A stretch of DNA of 64,000 bases from Atrichornis clamosus. Lineage: Eukaryota; Chordata; Aves; Passeriformes; Menuridae. Below are positions 22,395 to 34,930 of the stretch, piece by piece; position 1 is the stretch's first letter, and each line of letters opens with the position of its first letter. Under the pieces are notes generated by a model. That model ran no database searches, had not been told where the DNA came from, and was given only the letters and a program-made list of their open reading frames with translations. The position numbers and the translations under genes are program-made. The DNA is taken from NCBI GenBank assembly GCA_013400975.1, contig WBMZ01000226.1:1-64000 (forward strand), written 5' to 3'.

Positions 22395-24703
22395 AGCTTT
22401 CAATTGTTTTGTTGGGTTACCTGTTGGTTTTGTGCTATCTCTGCTTGCTAACTAAGCTCTTATGCTTTATCCTCTGGTAAGGCCAGAGAGAAAAGCCAGT
22501 GCTCTTAGTAGCTCTTAAAAACTTCTAAATGGGTTGAATCTGATTTTTACGTGGTTTTAAGACTGCCATAAAACATTTGAATTTTTTTCCTTTCACGAAT
22601 CTTTCCAAAATACAGAAATTTGTGTTGCTACTTTTAGAGCTTTTGTCCATTTTGAGCCAATCATGGGACCTCTGCCCAGTGAGAGTCAGTTTGGGCACAC
22701 CCCAAAACTAACTTTGAGAGGAATTGAAGAAGCGTGGATGTGCTTTTTATTGTTAGTTTGCTCAGGTGTAGACCTGAGGAGCACTCTGAGCACAGCACTC
22801 CCTCTGTTCATTCTGCTTTGCTTGGGAGGAACTCCTGTAGTTCCTCTGATCAGATTATTGGTCTTGTCAGGGATATGATCCTTCTGGACTGCCTGAGGCT
22901 CAGACTGAAGCCATTCAGTCCACACATACCAACCGTCTTCAATAATCCATCATTTCACCTCACAAAGGGATAGGGATGCTCTTCCTACAACATCAAACAT
23001 AAAATTTCCATCTTGAGAAAATAGAAGATAGTCCAGCTACACTTTCTCTTATTCAAGTGCTGTCTTAAGGCATGAAATAAGGATCTTTCCAGATCTGAAA
23101 AAAACCCCTGGGGATAAAATAGCATTTTATGTGAGATATATGGTATTCCTTGTATAAAAACCTATTTTTTGTCAGGATATAATTGAAGTAATAAAAATTC
23201 AAATAACAAGTATCTTTCAGATTTGAGATGTCCATAGTAACATCCCATTACATTTTGGTGTAGCAAATGGACTATAAAAACACCAACTGTTAGCAATTAG
23301 GCTACCACAATAATGTTGGAAATATGAACTCCAGTGTTCTGTCACCAGCTGGAAAACACCAGGATGGGTGTTTCACCAGGATAGGACTACAGATAGAAAG
23401 ATGGGCAGATGCCTCATTTAAAGCTTGAGAACCTTCTATTAGATGTGTTTTTGCCCCTGTTAAGTGTCAATAACTGGACACCACTGGACAGTGGTGTAGT
23501 TGGAGGGTTCTCCCCTCACGCACGAAGGAGCTGGGACTGGGGGACAGCAGGAGGTCTGTGGTGACAGAGTCCAGGTAGCTTGAACAGGAAACCAGCCAGG
23601 ACCAGAGCTTAGCTTATCCTCTGCACAGGGCTCCGGTTGGGTCACTGCCCACGTGAGGTCCTTTCCATTTTTGTCTCTTCCTCTGCTCCCTGCCCTTGGC
23701 TCTGCCCCAGGTGGGTCTGACTGGGAGCTGAGCACCTGCGCTGCCGCTGGCACTCACGTCCGACAGGCACGGCAGCTGTGGATTAACCGAGGCTGGACAA
23801 AGCAGTTCCTGGCTGTGAAGCAGCTCTGCTGAGCCACAGAACTGATCAGCATTAACTGTTTCTCCTCTAGTACAAGTTGAGCTGTTCTGAAGGTTTGGCT
23901 TCTTCATTTCTATAGTATTGCTGAATTAGATTTGAGCTGAGGATCTGAGGTGCTCTGTGATCATGGTAGCAGTTTAATCCAGGCTTATGTTATGCATATA
24001 CCTGATTGCCCAAAGATTTTACTTAGTAAAGATCACTCTAGAAAGCAGACAATAGAAGAGCTGTGAATGTTATTTAATTTTCAGAACACCTTTATGACAT
24101 CATGAGCTGTGATCATCAGCCTTATTTTACACCTGATGGAAGATAAGTTAGTTTTACAACATGAGCAAAACCCTCCAGTTTGGGACCTGGAGCTAACGAC
24201 AGAGCAACAATGCTGTACTGAGTGTCTGAAACATTTTTCTTATGTTTCACGTGTTGAAGAGTTAAAACTCCAGTGGATTAAGCAGCCTGATTGTGCTAAA
24301 AGTTTTGGGGTTTTTTTAGCTGTTGATTGAGTGGCATTAGTTGTCAGCTGTGTTTGAATTGTGAGTCGAGGTATTTGTCTATTGAAAAGCAAAATCAAGT
24401 AAGCTCTATTCTGCAGAAAAGATTATTCAAAATGTTTCAGTACTGAATCATATAAAACTACTCTCACAGAGGTACAACACTAAAAGGAAAAAAAAACAAA
24501 CCCCAACTGCAGGAGCTCTGTGCATTGCCTGTGCAAACAAACTTTTTTCCAAAACTTTCTTTAAAAGCCCACTAGAATCTGCGATCTCGTGACAGGGAGC
24601 AGGGCTGCCAAGGGCCAGAGCAGCTTGTTTTGCAATTGGGCCCGGGGGAAATTGCTACATCTTGGGGGTGGGTTGAAGCAGTAAAACACGTGTTTTTGAG
24701 GAC

Positions 24704-24717
24704 GGGGGGGGGGGGGG
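24704..24717 (+). repeat. Run of 14 G
   Basis: An uninterrupted G14 homopolymer. It is prone to length change and to sequencing error. Confidence 0.95.
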
Positions 24718-25244
24718 CATTCCTAAACAAATATATTCCCTAAACAAATATTAATAGATTCTCTGCCATGTGCAGGGGAAACCTGCTGATGTTATCGCAG
24801 TGAAACTTCGATAAAGTTAAACTGGAACTGCTGAACACTGTGAAACCGCTTTGAGGGGCATGTGCTGAGCGCCACAAGGGCCGTGTGTGCAAGGTATGTG
24901 GGGCACTGGGACAGGGGCGGGAGTGCCGACCTGTGCGTGCGGCGAGCGCGGCTGTGCCTGGGAAAGAGCTGAATCTGTGCGGCTCTTACAGCCTGAACAA
25001 GCTCAAGCGCAAATCACTGGGAAAAGGTGACGTTTTGTGACACTTCAGGCCCCTCCCAAAACGATCCATCTCCGCGCCTTGTGTTAATGGCAAATGACAG
25101 TTCTGTGTGTGTGCCCAGCGGAGAAGGCTGTGCCCCTGCCCGAACACCCCGTGCTGGGCGGGGAGCGACGCCTCCTGTGCCCTGCCCGAGGTCAGGCTGG
25201 GCTGACAACCCTCAGCTCCCAGCAGCTGCTCGTTGGGGCTCTTT

Positions 25245-25390
25245 CTGGCCATAATCTCCTTATAGATGAATTCATCATCTGTTTCCCACTGATGGTCAAA
25301 CAAGCGCTATTGATTGGCTGGCACGCTCCACTGTTGTTACCAAGTATAACTGATAAGACTGTAAATCTGCTTCTGCTTGTCTACATAAAT
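25245..25390. promoter_or_regulatory. Candidate conserved noncoding element (AT island, GATA and CCAAT-like motifs)
   Basis: An AT-richer block inside GC-rich DNA with a dense mix of motif-like words: ATTGATTGGC (inverted CCAAT, PBX/HOX-like) around 25,310 and TGATAAGA at 25351-25358 (GATA core). There is no coding frame across it that I can support. Function is inferred only from composition and motifs. Confidence 0.2.
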
Positions 25391-26220
25391 GATCTTTCCT
25401 TCCTTTCTTCCTCTTTTATCTTCCTCCTTCCTGAATTCCCCACTTTTTTATGATACCCATAACAGTCCAAAGTCTGCAGCATTTTGCTTTTTGTTGTTCC
25501 TCTTGTTTCCTTGCAGAAGGTGTTACCCAAGGGGCAGATTTGTGGTCAGGCTTGGGTCTGATATTCCATGGTGTTTGATCCAGTGCCAAACCAACCCGAG
25601 GGAGCCACTGTGCTCCCACCCTGCCTGGCTGGATGTGCACCCCTGTGCTGGGAGCCAGCATGGCCAGTCCTTGACCCTCGAGAGCAGAGGACAAGGTGCT
25701 GCTCTTTGCTCCTAACTATTGCTGCTGTACTGATTAAGCTCCTGCAGCAAGTTTTAGGTCTAAATACAATTTCTTTGGCATGATAATCTACAACAAATGA
25801 GCATGTATGAACTGCAAACCCATAGCCTTCCAGCCATGTTGTGCTTTACTGCCTCTGCTCCTCCTGCTTTCAATGGATTTTGTTTTAACAGTGCTTTTCC
25901 CCTGCCTTTCCCCCTCTCTTATGTAGTGAAAAGTTTCTCACAGCATCGAGGCTGGAGACACAAATTAATGCCCTTTAATTACCTACTCATAATATACAAG
26001 ACCAAAAGTTTTCTCATGTCATTCTTTCAATGTTTGCTAAAATAAAGACCTTGCTCTGGCAGATCTCTCCTTTACTGGCCAAAACTCACGCTGAAGGTTA
26101 ACAGCTCCTGAAGTTAATGATTATCTTTCCTTGTTTGCTCAGTGTTTCAGAGTTAAAACATGTAAATATGCTTCCCCCGTGTAATTGCTGTGGTCAGCCA
26201 GCAGTGAGCTCTGCAGCAAA

Positions 26221-26252
26221 CATAAACACAACTATTAGCAGTTGTGTTTATG
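26221..26252. repeat. Perfect 13-bp inverted repeat with forkhead cores
   Basis: CATAAACACAACT (26221-26233) and AGTTGTGTTTATG (26240-26252) are exact reverse complements separated by six bases. Each arm contains ATAAACA, the forkhead-type core, so two sites lie head to head. GTAAATATGC, another forkhead-like word, lies about 60 bases upstream. Confidence 0.9.
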
Positions 26253-28492
26253 GGAGGGAATGTTTCCCTCTGGCCTGGCCTCCCAGGGCTCCCAGAAGTG
26301 TCCACTCCCCCAGAAAACAGCCAGTGCAGGATAACACTGTCCCACTGGTGCTGGCGATTACACAGAGCCTGCTATGAAAACCCCCTCTCAAAATAGCAAT
26401 TTCTAATCTCCCCTGAGGCCATTAATCAGGTTTCTAATCCAGCAAAGCTGTCCCTACTGTACAGGCTGTGATCCCCAGGTCTTTATTAGAAACCCCTCTT
26501 GGTCACAGCATTTACTGGGCCAGGGGACTGATGGTCACGTTTGTCTGGGCAGGAATAGCTGCATGTGTTTTGTGAGAGATCTGCGATAATGGTTGATGCC
26601 AAGATCTGGCACTTTACCTGTGAGCTCCGGACTTACCGAAGGCTCATCTATGTAGAAATGCATCCCAGCAACAGCTCAAATTTGGTCATTTCTGAAGACT
26701 TAGGGCAACCTCTGCTTTTCTGGAGACAAATGCCAATACCTGGCCCTGTCTGATTGCTTTCAGATTAGATGGGAATGTCCTGAACATGCGTGACAGTCAT
26801 AACTTTCTGTGCAGCTTCACAAGAGCAGAGGTTTTGCCCACATGTTGGCTAAACTCCAGCTGGGGTAATTGCACCTGCCTCCTCTCCACCTTTCTCTGGG
26901 TGGTTCTGTCTCAAGAGCACCTGATGTGTTGCAGACGTGGGGTGACTTGACTGATGTGTGTAGCCTCCACACAAGTGTGTGACATTTGCAGCATTAACAG
27001 AGATCCCTCTGGCAAGAGGCGCTGTATAAATGTAAACCCATCGCTCACAAAGTGCTGCAGCTTCCCCGGGCACGGCTGAACACAGGCAGGGGGTGTTACC
27101 GAGGCAATGGGCTGCGAAATCTCCTCCTGCCACGGGAGCTCTAGAGACTCCCTGCAGCCCAGGGTGATATTTAGACTTTGAGACGTTGACTGGAGAGATC
27201 CAGCTCCCACAGGGGCTCAGCTGAAGGATGCTGTGGGGCCGGTGGGGGCTGTCCCAATGCTCAGCAGTGTCTTGACTGCTCACGGAGGGAATGCTGTGGC
27301 TGAGCCCCATCTGAGGATTTGCCTTGGTGATTCCTGGTCTGTAGGGCTTGGCCATGCAGCTTGGTGGCCCTGCCCAGCCGGGAGAGGATGCCGAGGGGCA
27401 AGGAGGCAGTGGGGAGCTCAGGTTGGTGGGCAGTGCTTTCTATATTCAAGGGCTTGTTATCCAAAGGCTAATGCAAGTGAGCAGGGGAGAATTGGGGCTG
27501 GCACCGTGACTTCCCCCCACACCATGGGGCCTGCTGGCTGAAATCCTGAGTAGCGTACCCAAAAGAGGAGCCCCCACCTTGCTCAGCTGCCCATCCTGTT
27601 CTGAGCAGACGCACAGGGGTGTGGAGCCAGCATGTCCCCAGTGCTGGATGCTGCCGGCACAGGGCAGTGACTCATTTTGCCTCGCGGGGCTCTGGGTGTG
27701 GATGCCTCACTCACGTCTTGCCTTGGCAGCAGCAGCGTCTCCTGCTCGAGGGCTTTTTCTCCTGCCCAGCTCGGCACAGGGTGGTGGCCGGCCCTCATGG
27801 TCCTGGTCTGCTGCTCTGTGTCTGATCACATCAGCCCACAAACTTGCATCAAAACTACCTGCCTCATCCCTTGGTTTCCTAGAAATGCAGCAGCTGGCTT
27901 GGCAAGCAGACACCCAGTCCACAGGGCTGGTCAAATCAGCACTGCAGTGACCATTACGCAGAGGTTTGCATGACAAAGCGTTTGCAGCTATGCCAGAGGG
28001 TGAGGGGAGTGTTTTTAGTCTTTGTTTTCCCCATTTGCACTACAGATGCAGAACAGCCCTTGGAAAGGGCGCAGTGGGACACAGCCTGCACACACGGGTG
28101 GGGTTTGGAGCTGTGTCCGGCTGCTGGAGTCCTGGGGGATGCCTTGCCTGTGACCAGCAGTGCCTGGGCACAGCTCCTTGGTTGTCGCACGTTGTCCAGG
28201 GCAGAAGGTGGTGGAGTTGGGAGCTCCCACTGGAAACCAGCCCCAGCCCAGGGAAATGCACCGCTGGGTGCTGTGCTGGGCCTGTTCAATGCTCGGGCTT
28301 AATGTGGTGTTGAAAGGAAAAATTATTTCAGTGCAATGAACATGATCTGAGATGCAGCTGCAGCAATGGGACATGGGCAGTGTGCCCAGCTGTCCTTCTC
28401 AGGGGGTGGGACCTCCCCAAGCCTTTTTCCAACTCTGACTGCACCCCTGATAACACACAGTGCCACCCCTTGCTTTCCTATTCATCTCTTGG

Positions 28493-28580
28493 CTTTTCTT
28501 TTCTCTTTGCCCTTTTTTTTCCTCTTCTCTCTTTTTTCTCTTTCTCTTTTTTCCTTTTGTCCCCCTTTCCTCTCCTCTCC
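28493..28580 (+). repeat. Polypyrimidine tract, about 88 bases
   Basis: Almost pure C/T on this strand with G only at 28509 and 28559; 28510-28558 is 49 uninterrupted pyrimidines. It is rich in CTTTT and TCTCT units. Confidence 0.9.
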
Positions 28581-31500
28581 TTGGATTTTCCTTTCTGTTG
28601 TGCCACAACCAGACAAAGCCTGACAGCCAGGAGCAGTCACTGGCTTTGTGACCTGCTCATGTCCAGCAATACCATGGCCTGACTATGCTGGTTGGGCTGC
28701 AACATCCGAGCCCTGTGCCCACACGAGCTGTTGTTCTGGCACCTGGTTGTGAGCATTAACACGCTACGGTTTTGCCACTCAAAAATCCCAGGAGCTGTAA
28801 CAAGAGCCAGGGCTTCACCCAACACTGTCGATGTGAAGGGCTTCATGGAAAACTTCTCTGGTTTCTGTGCATGTCAGCTCTGAGAACCCAGCTCATCTCC
28901 TCTGAGCCAGGCAGCAGGTCCCACACAACTTATGTGCAAGAGGCGAGGGCAGCAGCCGGGCTGTGCGAGGATCTCCAGCCCTCACACCACAGGTTGGTGA
29001 GATCTGCCCCTGGGCTGGCCCTGCTGGGCTTCCCAGGCACTGGCAGCCAGCAGCAGTATCAGTGGATCTGGTAGTTACCCCTCTTCCCCATTTTTTCCCA
29101 TTTTCCTCTCCTTTTCCCATGTGTACGTGAAGCTGAGCTGCACAAATATTTGATCCCCTCAGACACTGGACAGAGAAGTGAAAGTCATTGCCATCCTCCC
29201 AGGGAAGTCTCCCTGCAGTCAGCACTACTGACTCCAACACTGCCTAAACCTGGCTGGAAACGTCCGTGCCTGGACTTATTGCAACCAGTTGGGATGTGGG
29301 GTGGTGAGCAGGGATCTGCCTGTATGTGAGGAGGTTATGGGATGGATGCAGAAGACACTCACTGGATGGGCAGGGATGTCCCTCTGCTCCCCATCCCTCA
29401 GCACTCTGCCAGCACCTCTGCACCACCCCCAGTGGTGTCTCCTTGGTGCGAGCTCTGAGTGGCTCTGGTTTGGCTGTGCTGTTGCTCCCTGTGGCCTTGT
29501 TGTTCTGTGGAATTGATTTTAATGGGAGCTGAAAGCGTGGCAGGGGCGCGGAGGCGGCGGAGCTGGGCCCTGAGCTGAATGAAGCTCAGGCTGGCACCGA
29601 TTCCTCGACAGAGCAGCCGTGCCTGCGAGTGGGACACGTGTGAGCCCTCACCCTTGGAAAAAACACACGGATGCTAAAAAAACCCAACAGGCCAACCTCC
29701 AGCAACATGTAACTTGTTTTGTTACAGATTAACCACTGCAATAGACCCCAGGCCCTGTGCTGAGCGGGACATTTAACCTACTCTTATGATTCTTCCTGTT
29801 TTAAGACAGGAACATTAGAAATTTCATCTGTGCTTTTTTGGGGATGTCACAGACTGCAAAGATGTTCACCTTGCCTCTGTGCAACTCCGGGCAGGCGGCA
29901 GGAGCAGGGAGTCCACTTTTAAGCACTCCAACCCCAGGGCTGTGGGACACAGCTCGGTGTGGGTTTGGGGAGCACCCTGCCTCCGGACATGTGTGTTGGC
30001 AGAGGCCAAGACCCTTCATCTCAGTGCTGGGCAGAAATGTCACGTATTGACTGATTAAGTCTCCCCCGAGCATCTGCTGTCTCCTGGCAGGGGCTGCTGA
30101 AGCCCCCCTGCCCCCACCAAGGGCCCTTTGCCAGGCGCAGCGGTGCCAGACCGGGTGGTTTCCTTTCTGGAAAGGTTTCAGGTGCCGCCCAGAGCGCGGG
30201 AGGGTTTTGCTGACCCCGCAGCCTGTAATCTTACTCCAGGACTTGAGACACCTCTTGGCCCCGTTCCCTGCTCCTCTGTCCCCAGGACAGGCTGTAATCA
30301 TCTCTTGGCAGGACAGCCCTGACCTGAGCACTCCGGCTCCCAGCAGATTTCCCCAGCCTTGCTGAGTGTTTGCAAAAATACCCAGTGATTTATTCTCAAC
30401 AGCTCAGCTGGACGGAGAAAAAAACATATCGCTCTTTACATCTAGTCTTAATTTTGTTGTTTTTCCTTATAGCAGAGGTTGCCAATAATAATACAGCCAG
30501 AACAGCTCCTGGCCCCAAACCTGACAGTTTTCTACCCTTTTTTGTGGCAAGTGGCAGCCTGGTTTCTTGCCAGCCCAATGTCTGCTGACAAAGTGTCCGG
30601 CAGCGGCGCAGGCGGGATCAGTGCGGGCGAGCCGTGCTCCCTCAGCCCCGGACTGCGATGGGAATGGCGGGTGACACCCAGCCCTTTGCTGCCACTTACA
30701 GTCACTGCGAGGTGACAGCTGACCCCCTCAGATAGCTCGTTATGGAAATACAGCTGGATGAAATGGAAAACCAACAGAGACAGACAGGGGTTACAGGCTA
30801 GTGCTTCAGGATGGGAATTTTCCGGGAATACATTTATTCTGGAAATCAAAAGGCGGTTCCCAGCCTTTCTGGTTCTGCAGGATGAGGGTGTTGGTGGAGG
30901 GAGCACCGACTACACCCCTGCAAGACTGGACCTGGGAAAAGCCTCACTCTGATGGCAGAGGAGAAACCAGGAACATTTACTTAGCCCTGGCAAGGTGGGG
31001 TTGGGTGGTGTTTCTGGTTTCCTTGGGAAACTCCACTGGGAGTGGGGCTGGCAAGGGAGCCGAGCTCTGGGTCCCACCCCACAGACCCAGCGGGGATAAG
31101 CTCACTGTTTGCCTTGGAGGGGGGAATACATCAGTGTCTTAAAATGTGACCCTCCAGGTTATTCACTATGTAAATATATGCTCTTCACTAATCAAAGCTG
31201 TAAAAGTCGGTTGGCGTCTTCCTTGTGTCCTTCCCTGCCTCATCCCAGAGTTCTGCAAGGTCTGCAGCCACAAACACGGCAAAAAATGCGCTTATTCAGC
31301 TGAGACCCTGGGATGATGGGAACCAGAAGACAGCCCAGGACTGGCAGATATGGAGCAGGATGGAGAAAGCAGGATTATTTCCTGGGGTGAGGCTGGCATT
31401 GCCCAAATCAGGACAGGCAAGGTCCAGCCATGCTTCCCCTTGCTGGAATGCTGCAGGATCTGGACACGATGCCTCCATTGCTGGACAAAGAAAAGCTGCT

Positions 31501-31983
31501 TCCCTGTGACTGCTGAAGATTGGGAATCCTGTTCACCACCAGCCCCTCTCCCAGGCATTCCTGGCCTTCCCCCTGCCCTCCCCAGGGGTGTCTGTGGGGC
31601 CTGACTCCCATTCTCATGTTGCCTGCACTGGAAGAGGTGAGGAGGCTGACCCCAGGATCCCAGCACTGGGATAGCCGAGCCCTCCTCGTCCTGCAAGCCC
31701 TGGGCTCCCCCTCCCTGCTGCCTCCAGCCCGGCCTGGCACACAAACCCAGCTGCAAACCCGGGCTGTGCAACAGCTAAAGACTGGGAATCTGGGCGGGCG
31801 CCAGGGACTTTGATCCCCAGCCACGAGAACCTCCTCCACAAGCTGCCTTCTCTTGCGAAATAACCTCCGGGGGAGGGGGCTGAGCTGGCGTGTGCTGCCC
31901 CTGCGACCTTTGCAACCCCGAAAAGGGGGTTTGTCTGGTCAGTGATGGGGTCGCCTGCAGCCTCATCCCACAGCGGGGCAGTT

Positions 31984-32048
31984 CCAGTGCCAGCGCCAGC
32001 GCCAGAGCTGAGCCAGTGCCAGAGCCAGAGCCGGAGCCGGAGCCAGGC
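31984..32048 (+). repeat. Hexamer minisatellite (GCCAGN/GCCGGA)
   Basis: About ten imperfect copies of a six-base unit, GCCAGC, GCCAGA, GCCAGT or GCCGGA, with one shortened copy. Because the period is a multiple of three, it makes low-complexity frames such as repeated Pro-Glu that could be mistaken for protein. Confidence 0.85.
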
Positions 32049-34747
32049 AGACGCGTGTGGCACCAAATGCATTTACCTTGGACTGCTCCCAGGCGCTGCT
32101 GTGCTCCTCCCTGGTACATCTGCACATACCAGCCCCAGCAAGGCCAGCTGAAAACCTTCCCAGCTGGGAAACCCCAAGCGGAGGGCATGTTCCCACTGTG
32201 GCACTGAGCCCCTTCTTCCCGAGGTGCCCAGCGGGGCAGGGCAGGCAGCGCTGTGGGGTGTTGGGATCCTGATCCTGCCTGCAGTAGGGCTGTGGGTGCA
32301 GCACTGCGGGCTGGGTGGCTGGTGCAGCGTTTTCAGGAGTGGATGTTAGTGACTGCCTTAAAAATTTAAAAAAGGGTTTTGTTTTGTTTTTTTTCTTCCC
32401 AGGGGTGGTCAGCAGCCACAACCCACCCCTGATGGTGAGCTGCTGGGTGCAAGCCTTGTGCTGTGCTAGACATGCAACATCAGCCTGGCCAGGTACGAAA
32501 GTGCCACAGGTGCCCTCTGCTAAAGGGCTCACTGAGGCACTGATGAAAAATTTCTTTTTCCCATTTTTGTTGTCCTTATTCCAATGCCAGCATCATCCAA
32601 CATGCTGGTGGAGAGAGGCCTTTCATGTTGTTTAAAGGCAAACATGGGAAATAGATGGATTTTTTAGTGAATGCCTGATTGCAGCTTGATCAAACAAGGC
32701 AAAATAGGGTCTGCACAAGTAGGGATGTTTGAAAAGATGGCAGAAGAACATCTGGGGCTCCTCATACGAGGAAGCCTCCTATGCAGCAAACACAAGCCCT
32801 ATCCTAATCAAAATGCTGCCAGATCCTCAGAGAGGTGATGGTATCCCCTGAGCTGCTGCTGCAAACATCCCAGACTGTGGACACCGGTCGTGCAGGACCA
32901 CAGCCAGCCCTGTTGTGATCTTTTATTTCACAGTTTTGTTCTGTAAACCCAGATTTTCGCTGTTCTCACTTGTCACTTTTATGAGCATTTCTGCTCCTTT
33001 ATTTCCAACCACAGCCTTATTTCTCACACCATGGACACACATGTCAGCGAGACACCTCTGCTTGTCATCCTGGGAATGTGCCTCAATCTGCCACCACGTC
33101 CTGATCATGCCCTGGGTCTCAGAAGGTTAGAATATCAGCCTTTAATATCACTCCAGTGTCACCCAGCTGTAGCTCCCCGAGCCTAGCAATAACTTGGAGT
33201 GTTTTCCTGCTCGGCCGAGTAACCTGAGTTACTCCCAGCGCTCCCCTCCTGGTCTCCCTGCACTTGGACTCCAGTGCATGCACTGTCACGCCTGGATTTC
33301 TCAGCCCTGAGCTGATACCCTCTGGGCCCAGTGCTTCACCTGCAGCACCCTGCTGGGTCTCCCTGTGTTTTGGGAGCGTCTGGCTGCAGCAGCTCCTGGA
33401 GCTGGTGCTGAGCAGCAGCGCTCACTGCAGTGCTGGGGCTGCTGCTGCGGCCCCTGTGGCGCAGCCACGGCTCGGCAGCGTGGGAGAGTTGCCTTTCCTT
33501 CTTAGCCAGTGTGCTGTGCTTTCCTGCACCCTCCACGAGGTTCCCAGGGATGGGGGTGAAATCAGGGTTTGGCTTTGTGTCAGCCCCTGCACAGCGCCTG
33601 GGAGAGAGACAGGCCTGGTTCTGGACCCAGCAGAGGGATGGAGGCAGCAGCTCCAGCACCAGTTCGCCCTCCTGCCACACGGACCAGGGCCCCACAGGGC
33701 AGGGCGTGGACACAGCACCCAGCTCTTTCTCCAGAGAATGGAACTTCTTTTAACCTCAAAGAAAAAAAAAAAAGAAAAAGAATCAATCCTAACCCCAAAC
33801 ATTTTTTAAGGAGAAACAAAGATTAGAAATACTGTAAGCAGTGGAGACAAAACACCAAAAATAGCATCCGAAGTTTCCTCCGCGCACTCTCCCTGCAGGC
33901 AGCCTGCACTATATTTGTCTTCACTTGCCATTTCTGCTGCAATCAATTTGCAATTGCCGCTGGCGAGGAACCCATCTATTAAAAGCTCAGCTGAGATCTG
34001 TGGTGAAGATGTCTGCAATAAAAAAATCTGTCCATTCATTACAAAAAAAAAAATAAACAGTGTCCTTCTCTGCAGACCTTCCCATTCCCAACACAATCCA
34101 CTAAAACTGTCCCTGGCCGTGTTGTCCAGGCATGGGAGCAGCTGTGGAAGCCCATTGTGGGTTTTCTTCCACGTAGGGAGGGATTTGCTCTGCAGCTGCT
34201 CCGAGGCTTGGAAGCACTTGGTGTTTGCTGCCTGTTGTGCCTTATCTCCGCAATTTGCTGCAGGCCACCCTGGTGAGGCGGATTCCTCCCGGGTCAATTG
34301 CTTTTATCATAAAAACAAATGTTTTCTATCATCCCTTTCATCCTGGGATGAAAGTGCAGCCAGGAATCACACGCCTTCCCGAGCTGCCATGGTGGGCTGT
34401 GCTGCTGGGTGCTTCCTCTCCCCCTCCAGAAATGTGGAAGGAGGGACAGGGAAGGCAAACAGGAGCCTAGAATAATCCCTGCCTTTGCCTAAAAAAATTA
34501 CCCCATGGGGCTGCCTAAAAAAATAACCCCACAGGACTCCGTGGAGGCAAACGGCTCTGCCCCTGGGTTCCTGCCCCAAAGCAGCAAGGCCAGTGCTGAC
34601 ACCCAAGGGGTTTTTCCCAGAGCCAGGCACTGGCTGGGTACCCCTGTGACCCCCTCTGCTCGGGAAGGGACACCGAGGGAGACAGGAGGGCAATGGGGCT
34701 CTTTGAGGAGGCCGAAGGCTCAGAGCCTGTGTAGCCAAACACAACAG

Positions 34748-34930
34748 CAGCTGCGGGGGGATACAATTGCTGCCTATAAATAGCGCTGGGAAGCAAACAT
34801 TAGGGAGGCAAAAAAGCTATTCATGCTAAAGGACAATGTTGGCACTAAAGCAAATAGATATAATTAGCCATTAATAAATGAAGGCCAAAGATTAGAGAAA
34901 GTATCTAATATCAGAAAAGTGAGAGCTGGG
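34748..34930. promoter_or_regulatory. Candidate enhancer: E-boxes, MEF2 site and homeodomain motifs
   Basis: A sharply AT-rich island in GC-rich DNA. In order it has an E-box CAGCTG (34748-34753), a second E-box CAATTG (34764-34769), a full MEF2 consensus CTATAAATAG (34774-34783), and then TAATTA and CATTAATAA words near 34,861-34,878. E-box next to MEF2 is the classic arrangement of muscle enhancers. CTATAAATAG could also be read as a TATA box. Enhancer function is inferred. Confidence 0.3.

Larger units (their letters stand above)
18054..22410 (+). other. YPEL1: YPEL1 3' UTR, about 4.4 kb
   Basis: Continuous noncoding sequence follows the stop codon. It is mostly AT-rich with many ATTTA-like and T-rich tracts and no recognisable repeat element. 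Candidate poly(A) signals lie at 19268, 20923 and 22389, so several 3' ends are possible. I favour the last because it is followed by a GT-rich stretch. A UTR of several kilobases is in keeping with YPEL1 transcripts of other vertebrates. The extent is inferred. Confidence 0.6.

Noticed and set aside
28329..28339. CAGTGCAATGA, matching the start of the miR-130/301 family, which in human lies near PPIL2
   Set aside because: Flanking sequence does not fold back with the expected opposite arm and the match ends after 11 bases. The real microRNAs would be expected beyond the 5' end of PPIL2, outside the window.
29801..30331. 176-codon open frame on the - strand, and many similar ones at 23-39 kb
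   Set aside because: GC-rich DNA lowers stop frequency on all frames. No family, no matched splice sites and no preferred frame is evident.
34335..34354. Nine-base palindrome CTTTCATCC/GGATGAAAG
   Set aside because: Two-base centre and short arms, with no associated motif; probably chance.
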